Of a DNA stretch of 64,000 bases, positions 58,756 to 64,000 are shown piece after piece. The stretch covers positions 62,001 to 126,000 of the forward strand of contig JBAJFG010000242.1 in the NCBI GenBank assembly GCA_037903475.1, written 5' to 3'. The position numbers and the translations under genes were made by a program. The DNA comes from Ancylostoma caninum. Taxonomy: Eukaryota > Nematoda > Chromadorea > Rhabditida > Ancylostomatidae. The stretch's first letter is position 1. Each line of letters starts with the position of its first letter. The notes under the pieces are model-generated. The model saw only the letters and a program-made list of their open reading frames with translations. It ran no database searches and had not been told where the DNA came from.

Positions 58756-59110
58756 CCATTCCGTTTGTGTCTGAATGAACCACTCCTTCCTTTCCGTTTA
58801 TATACACCGGTGGTCCCTTATCACTGGAATTACCACAACAACCAGTTGAGCCTAAATCATTTCAAGATAACATTCGCACTGAATTGGTTCACGGCAATTT
58901 AATTCGCTCATTTGGGAGAGCACAACTTGAAATCTATCACCTACGGGATCAAGGGTTCCTCAGGAGAGCGATAGAACTGCGTGGAAGGATGCAGATTTTA
59001 TCAATCCATTTACACTTTTGTGTCTGCATCCAATGTGCAGTATGCGTGGGAAGCGAGCATCAATAGAAGTCTGGAAGTCCGGCGTTAGCCGGACGGCCAG
59101 ACTGGTTCAT
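58756..59110. other. Dispersed repeat and flank
   Basis: About 58770-58890 matches about 50470-50620 (GTGTCTGAAT, TCCTTCCTTTCCGTT, CTTATCA-CTGGAATTACCAC). Nothing else was recognised. Confidence 0.5.
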
Positions 59111-59114
59111 AATA

Positions 59115-59335
59115 TGGAATAAGAATGGACGAACTTAAATCGCGGGGCATCGACACTATTTTCCCCTGGCGTCTTTGTGGCTGCCTTCACAAGAGAGCTC
59201 CTAACAAGAGTGGATTTCTTATATTCGCTGAGAAATGTCCTGCATGGATATGCATATGTAGGGTTTTTCCGGATGTTTTCTCTTTCACAGTAGGATTTGC
59301 AGCGCGTCAATAATTCTGACGCACTCTGTACATAA
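59115..59335 (-). CDS. Possible host exon, unrecognised
   Basis: An open frame after a plausible acceptor (ATGTACAG at about 59330) encodes SASELLTRCKSYCERENIRK and a Lys/Ser-rich continuation, with coding-like composition. A further possible exon lies at about 59535-59640 (VLEKLQKHQLTLVERVAP) ending at a GTAGGT donor. Both are on the strand of the gene at 53715-56097 and could be its 5' part across the minisatellite, but no joined model was tested. Confidence 0.3.
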
Positions 59336-59644
59336 ATGTACTGGGAACAAACGTTTATGATAAGGGTGGTGAAAAAGGATTTGGAAAGGAGCGCATTTTG
59401 CTGTGAAGATCCAAATACAAAGAAGATAACGTGCGAAGCGACCGCTCGTTCAGTCAGTTTCATGCGTAACACATGACATCACTTGTTGAGATCTTCACTC
59501 GTTTATTTAAAATTTGATGAGATTGAGGACCTACCACAGTGCTGCTTATATCCACGATTAGCGGTGCCACCCTTTCGACTAACGTCAGCTGGTGCTTTTG
59601 CAGTTTTTCTAGAACTGCTTCTTCCACAACAGAACCATGCAAAG

Positions 59645-60744
59645 AACAGAGGTTGGCAAAGCGTTTGAAGGCAGTTGATAACTAAAAACTAAGTGAGATA
59701 TAAGGCAGCCACAACACTCGTGAGAGGGTTGCGGTCCCCATATCATTAACAGTCGACGACATCAGCGTCGATTGGAATGGATCCTTTACAGCCACTCGAA
59801 TGTATAAGTAATACGTGAACCATCACCAACAGTCAACCTATTCTATGCGTCCAGAGCGAGAGAGAGGGAGAGATGGGATTGTATACTCCCAGTGACTAAA
59901 ATGTAGCTTAACATCTCGAGAAAAGGCTGACCCACTTGTCGTAGGTCACATGAATTGCTTGGAAAAGCTCGTCTCTACAGGATATACTACATATATGGAC
60001 TATGACTACTCGCCATCTTTCGGAGTGTAGATCAATTGAGGCTTAGCCAGTGATCACCTCGATCATTTCATGCAGTATGCCTCGATGACTAGTCGATGTA
60101 TTTCTAATTCGCCGACAGCCTTACACAAAATATCCTGGCGAGAGATACAAACGTTAAGTAATCTTCAATAAAAGCACACGGCAAGGCCTGTTTCTGTGCG
60201 AAGTTATTCTTTTAACTGGAAAAATCTGCCTTAGATTTGACTAGCTTCTTCACGACTATCCTGTAGTGGATAATGAATGAAAAATTATTACCGTTCAATC
60301 TTCGATCCCAATAAGTTGACATGAAAAGAAAATATCAGTATCAGAATACTGATTGTTGAACAACTCCTCCGTCATAAATGCGAGCATGTACAGTGCTGTA
60401 AGAAGAGGCTATGTGAGAAGTAAGGTAATAGCTGCCATATCAAGGCAGCTATTACTCAGTTGTTCAACAAATTTAAATTTTTTTTTCGTAAAAACAGAGG
60501 ACAATAGTGCTGATGAAGAAGGAGTGAACCCACTTCAAGGACGTGAAAGACGCTGGAGCAGTGTTCTTATTTTACCGCCATGCCAAGCTAAAAACACATT
60601 CGTGGAGATAAGTCCCAATATAAATACCAATATCACAGCGAGAATATTGAAATGGATAAAGCGTCAACCTTTATCCATCTGAAAAACTACAGCCACTGTA
60701 TTTAACCACTGTGAGTTACTCCTCTGGGCAATTCACCTACAGTC
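59645..60744. other. No gene; nested inverted repeat at 60350-60475
   Basis: A 12-bp-arm hairpin (60425-60436 with 60444-60455) sits inside an outer inverted pair TTGTTGAACAACT / AGTTGTTCAACAA. Otherwise nothing was recognised. Confidence 0.45.
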
Positions 60745-61300
60745 TTACATATACTGCATAAGGTAGGGCCATGATTCCACTCGAGGATGTGGGTGCGGAG
60801 CCTCAACTATCCTTACGCCCGATACATCTCGATCACGTACTATTTTGTTGATTTTTTGAAGAATGATGCAAGCGTAAATCATTTGCTGAACTTTTGGTGG
60901 ATTGATTCTTACTGTGCTTCCCAGCATTCCGAAGTGTCGCTTTAGAGTCCAAATGGCTGTGCCTCCACCACTCTACCATCAGCGTATACAAGGTTGAATC
61001 GAGCTTTTCTTTCATCGTGCTGTGCAGCTCTCGTCCGATATGGTGTCATAGTGGAGGATGAGTTTCCAAAACCCGCCAAAAGGCAGCCAAAAGTCGATAC
61101 CCAGGCGTGGTTCTTCTTGTCCCAGAAATCCGAGATGCCTCCGACCTCTTCCATATCGACGAATCGTGGCATGGGCCCAAAAATCTATCAATGCAGGGGA
61201 ATCGCCCCTAGTGTCTACCACGGCAATCACAGTTGCCGGGCATGCTAACCAGCAAATATATACCAACCATAAACAGTTGGTTGCTGGATCCTTAGTAGAC
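60745..61300 (-). pseudogene. PIF/Harbinger transposase, decayed copy
   Basis: In shifting frames it repeats features of the copy at 62428: VIAVVDTRGDSP, MTPYRTRAAQHDERKARFNL, GRVVEAQPFGL and INPPKVQQMIYACIIL. Frameshifts and the altered EQAFG box show it is dead. It has the same orientation as the next copy, about 1.7 kb away. Confidence 0.75.
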
Positions 61301-62427
61301 AGGGGAAAGGATTTTTCGCAAGTACCTTTTTCCTTCGGGTTTTGTGTTGTTCTCAGCGTACCCTCGTGATTCAATACCAATTTTTTGCCGGTTTCTTTTC
61401 TATATGGTAATTACGGTGGACGTGAAATTAGGGGATTTCACGTCCACCGCAATTGCTCAGTGTGCGATGCGCTCCATTGAGCACGTAGCAACAGAGCTGT
61501 CGGGTGTGTGGAAGGCACCACACGAACGTATAAACAACGCAACCTACTCGATAGCGTTCTGGGTTATGAAATACTCCCGCAAAGAGAAAGATTCTTGCTC
61601 CCTTAAGTCTAGAAAAAACACCTAATCTCACCAGGCGAGGACGCCCCATTGCGAGTGGCCCACCTCCCTCCCTGACCTCCTCTTAATTCGTACTCCAATT
61701 CATCCCCTAGGCTGCTTCTATAGTCCAAGTTGAGTATAGAAGCATCCAATAACGCCCGTCACCGATTTTGGCGGTCGCGGTTGCTCTTCGCCAGCGACGT
61801 TGGCCCAGGCTGCTCTACTTCGCAGTATAGTGCCAACCTTTGCGTTCATACCATGATGTGACGAATAAGAGCGTCACAAATCAGAATATGAGTAAAGACT
61901 TAGCAGGACTCAGCCTTGGTCTGCCAAGAAGAGCGAAACATAAGAGCCATCAGCCTAGGAGAAAACGCAATATCGCTCCTGAACAGATTAAAAAATGGAT
62001 ACGAACCAGTCACCGCTTATTATAATGCTGAGATGACATGAACATAATTACGTAAATAACCATCGAATTTGGCCTCATATAATCTCATCATGAAAGCTCT
62101 TGAGAAAAATTACACTGTAACATCGAGTACATTGAACGAGAACAAGAACGGCATCAAATCTTGCATCTGAAAAACAACAGCCAATTTATTATATAGAGAG
62201 CAGAATACGTTATGCTACTCACAAAACACTCCCACATATACACGAAAGGTCCCATTGCCACGGCTTTTAACAAAGTTGAGATGACAAGAGCGTAATTAAC
62301 AATTGAACATCATGTTAAGCAAACTCATAAGGAAACGTCTTGAAAAAGTTCACATAATCACAGCAAGTACATGGTGTGAGTATAAGCACGTTACCAAATC
62401 ATGCATCTGAAATATTACAGCCGCTCA
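61301..62427. other. Spacer with hairpin and a tandem pair of about 200-bp repeats
   Basis: A 15-bp-arm hairpin lies at 61414-61449. Segments 62030-62180 and 62255-62425 are diverged copies (GAGATGACA..., CATGCATCTGAAA-type ends). A small basic open frame (61840-62025) has no recognised domain. Confidence 0.5.
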
Positions 62428-63030
62428 TCACATTGAGAGAAGAAAACTCTGAGCTAGATAGTCTCGTGGTTCTGCTCGAGGAGGTGGGAGTGGGGCCTCC
62501 GCTACTCTCACGCCCGATAAGGGCAGTCCATCTTGCGCACCCACAAGTATACTAATATTGTAAAGTATAGCGCAAGCTTGTATGACTTGCTGGACTTTCG
62601 GCGGTTCAATTCTTGCTATGTTCTCGAGGATTCCAAACCTCCTCTTTAGAGCACCGAAGGCCTGCTCTACAACGACTCGACCCTCAGCGTGTTCAAGGTT
62701 GAACCGAGCTTTGCGTTCATCCCGCTCCGCTGCCATCCTCCTATACGGTGTCACAATAGAGGCCGAGTTTGCAAATCCGGCGTCTCCTAGAAGCCGGTAT
62801 CCAGGCGTTGCCCGTCCGCTCTCAAATATACGAGACGCCTGCGACCTCCTCCATATTGAGGAATCGTGGCAAGATCCCGGAACTCTACAGTTAATGTAGA
62901 GGAATCTCCCCCTGGCGTCTACTACAGCAATCATATTCACGGCCGGACACGCCTTTCGGCAAAAATATTGCCACCCATGGGTTGTAGGCTGTTGTATCCT
63001 TATTAAACACCCATCTACGGCGCCAACCAC
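62428..63030 (-). CDS. PIF/Harbinger transposase (DDE_Tnp_4), C-terminal part
   Basis: Harbinger transposases are DDE nucleases that act with a separate Myb-like protein. This open 200-codon frame contains all three catalytic neighbourhoods: VGAVDGCLI (first D), VPGSCHDSSIW (second D) and VVEQAFGALKRRFG (E), plus LGDAGFANSASIVTPYRRMA between them. The N-terminal helix-turn-helix region is missing or on another exon: upstream sequence (63031-63093) loses the frame. The family is usually about 350-400 residues, so this is a partial or truncated gene. No Myb-like partner was seen nearby. Confidence 0.85.
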   Translation of the reverse strand: MVGAVDGCLIRIQQPTTHGWQYFCRKACPAVNMIAVVDARGRFLYINCRVPGSCHDSSIWRRSQASRIFESGRATPGYRLLGDAGFANSASIVTPYRRMAAERDERKARFNLEHAEGRVVVEQAFGALKRRFGILENIARIEPPKVQQVIQACAILYNISILVGAQDGLPLSGVRVAEAPLPPPRAEPRDYLAQSFLLSM

Positions 63031-63778
63031 ATGTGAATATTATCCTAGTCAAAGAACATCTCTAAACTTGGATAGCAGGGCTCAATGCGTTTCTCACCCT
63101 GACAGCCGGCTAATCAGAGTTGCGAACCAAGTGTAAAGCGCCTTTGGTAGGGCCTGGTACCAAACCTGCTGGACCCCACTAGCTGATCTCAGAAGAATTT
63201 CCGTATATTTCCGCTCTGCCATACGCGACCACTGCGGTGCGATAAAAAGATCCAAACAGCAAGTTTTCCAATGAGAAAAACAGCGGCAGAAGTCTGGTGT
63301 AGGAATACGGCGACATCTTCCTTTAGTATTATAATTTTCAAATTTTAGAGTTTCCCGAGTTGGAGTCCCTTGTTGAGTCTTGAGTATCACTATATAGTAA
63401 ACCCATCTGTTTGTGTGTTTGTATTCGCTTATATCTCATGATCCAACGGACCAACAAACATGAAACCTATACAGTCCTTCTGCGCAATCGGTAGAAAGTT
63501 TTCGAGCGCCTCGAACCTGCGGCGCGTTCGCGGCGCGGCCCGCTGGTAACAGCGGTCCAGTGTCCTCGATCAGCTGTTCGAGGACACCTTTCGTCGGGTA
63601 TTGGCCCATGTATATGCTTTTCGTCTATTTTCTCTATTAATTGGAGTACTTTGGACTGTTGAGGCCTGTGGCTGACCGATATTGATCGGACGGCCCCGCA
63701 TGCCTCGTTTCTTGCAGGTATCGTTTTTCTTTGCTTTTCAATGTCTTTTCGTTTGTTTTTGGCCCTGTAGAAAGCCGC
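63031..63778. other. No certain gene
   Basis: A minus-strand open frame (63094-63390) may be Harbinger-related upstream sequence but shows no motif. From about 63400 the sequence (CCCATCTGTTTGTGTGTTTG and a GC-rich block with TCGATCAGCTGTTCGAGGAC) resembles a repeat, with a short match to the GATCAGCTGTT core of 7262-7846. Confidence 0.35.
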
Positions 63779-64000
63779 TTGTCCCAGATAGCCTCTTCCT
63801 TGTAGGAAAGAGGACCCTGAGACGTGGTGGCTGGTAACGGGGCCCCTTATTTTGTCCGGAATCTTTGACGTTCCGTCCTGTTCGCATGGTCGTCGTTTTT
63901 TCCTTGTTTTCCTCGCATGTTTTTTCTCAATAAGAGGCCCCGTTATCAGCCGCCACGTCCCAGGGTCCTCTTTCCTAGAAAGAAGAGGCTACCTGGGACG
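63779..64000. repeat. Inverted repeat reaching the window end, arms about 70 bp
   Basis: 63781-63850 (GTCCCAGATAGCCTCTTCCT onward, through AGGAAAGAGGACCCTG and GTAACGGGGCC) is matched in reverse complement by about 63930-64000. The spacer is about 80 bp. The element may continue beyond the window. Confidence 0.8.

Noticed and set aside
56300..58760. Helitron enclosing the large minisatellite
   Set aside because: A possible TC start exists at about 56306 but no CTRR end with hairpin was found.
56073..58807. Proline/arginine-rich frames of 300-819 codons
   Set aside because: They are the 59-bp minisatellite read in each frame; the period is not a multiple of 3 and all three frames are open.

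Overview
The window looks like a repeat-rich stretch of nematode genome, most likely a clade V strongylid such as a hookworm. The evidence is short introns with TTTCAG-type acceptors, an expanded multi-Kunitz gene, a BEL/Pao retroelement with a phlebovirus-G2-like envelope (the Cer7/Tas type known from nematodes), CR1-type LINEs, mariner, Harbinger, MULE, hAT and Helitron remnants, and 59-bp minisatellites. This assignment is inference; no rRNA, tRNA or single-copy marker was found to confirm it. No CRISPR array, operon or other prokaryotic signal is present.

Layout. 24-306: hAT-type MITE. 1104-5283 (minus): multi-domain Kunitz inhibitor gene, its 5' end missing. 5520-11800: repeats, including a 59-bp minisatellite, a short inverted repeat pair and a 2.6-kb element with long inverted arms. 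12660-13600: dead mariner. 14340-20000: 5'-truncated LINE fragment, then a LINE with ORF1, endonuclease and RT on the minus strand. 21058-21361: TA-flanked MITE. 22580-25600: degenerate 59-bp repeats around a decayed Mutator-like transposase. 25721-27796: hAT-like element with ATTCGAAT-rich ends.

The centre of the window is a 19.66-kb LTR element (28300-47962). It has 223-bp LTRs differing at 4 positions, a perfect 5-bp target duplication (GTTGT), a tRNA-Gly-type primer site, a five-copy 31-bp leader repeat, gag, pol (PR-RT-RH-IN), an envelope gene of class II fusion type, and a small zinc-knuckle accessory gene with its own TATA box. Between pol and env sit about 10 kb of opposite-strand, intron-containing genes: a transposase (38638-42182), an accessory nuclear-type protein (36010-38408) and a leucine-rich-repeat protein (42776-about 44395). 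The simplest reading is a multi-gene DNA transposon nested in an endogenous retrovirus-like element, but I could not find the inner element's ends. Gag, pol and env all carry frame breaks, and the RT catalytic box is altered, so this copy is not autonomous as assembled.

47963-64000: mostly gene-poor. It holds exons of two unrecognised host genes on the minus strand, a second hAT MITE with a perfect 8-bp duplication, a 1056-bp non-autonomous Helitron with a 323-bp GT run, a 2.35-kb 59-bp minisatellite, two diverged PIF/Harbinger transposase copies, and an inverted repeat that runs into the window end.
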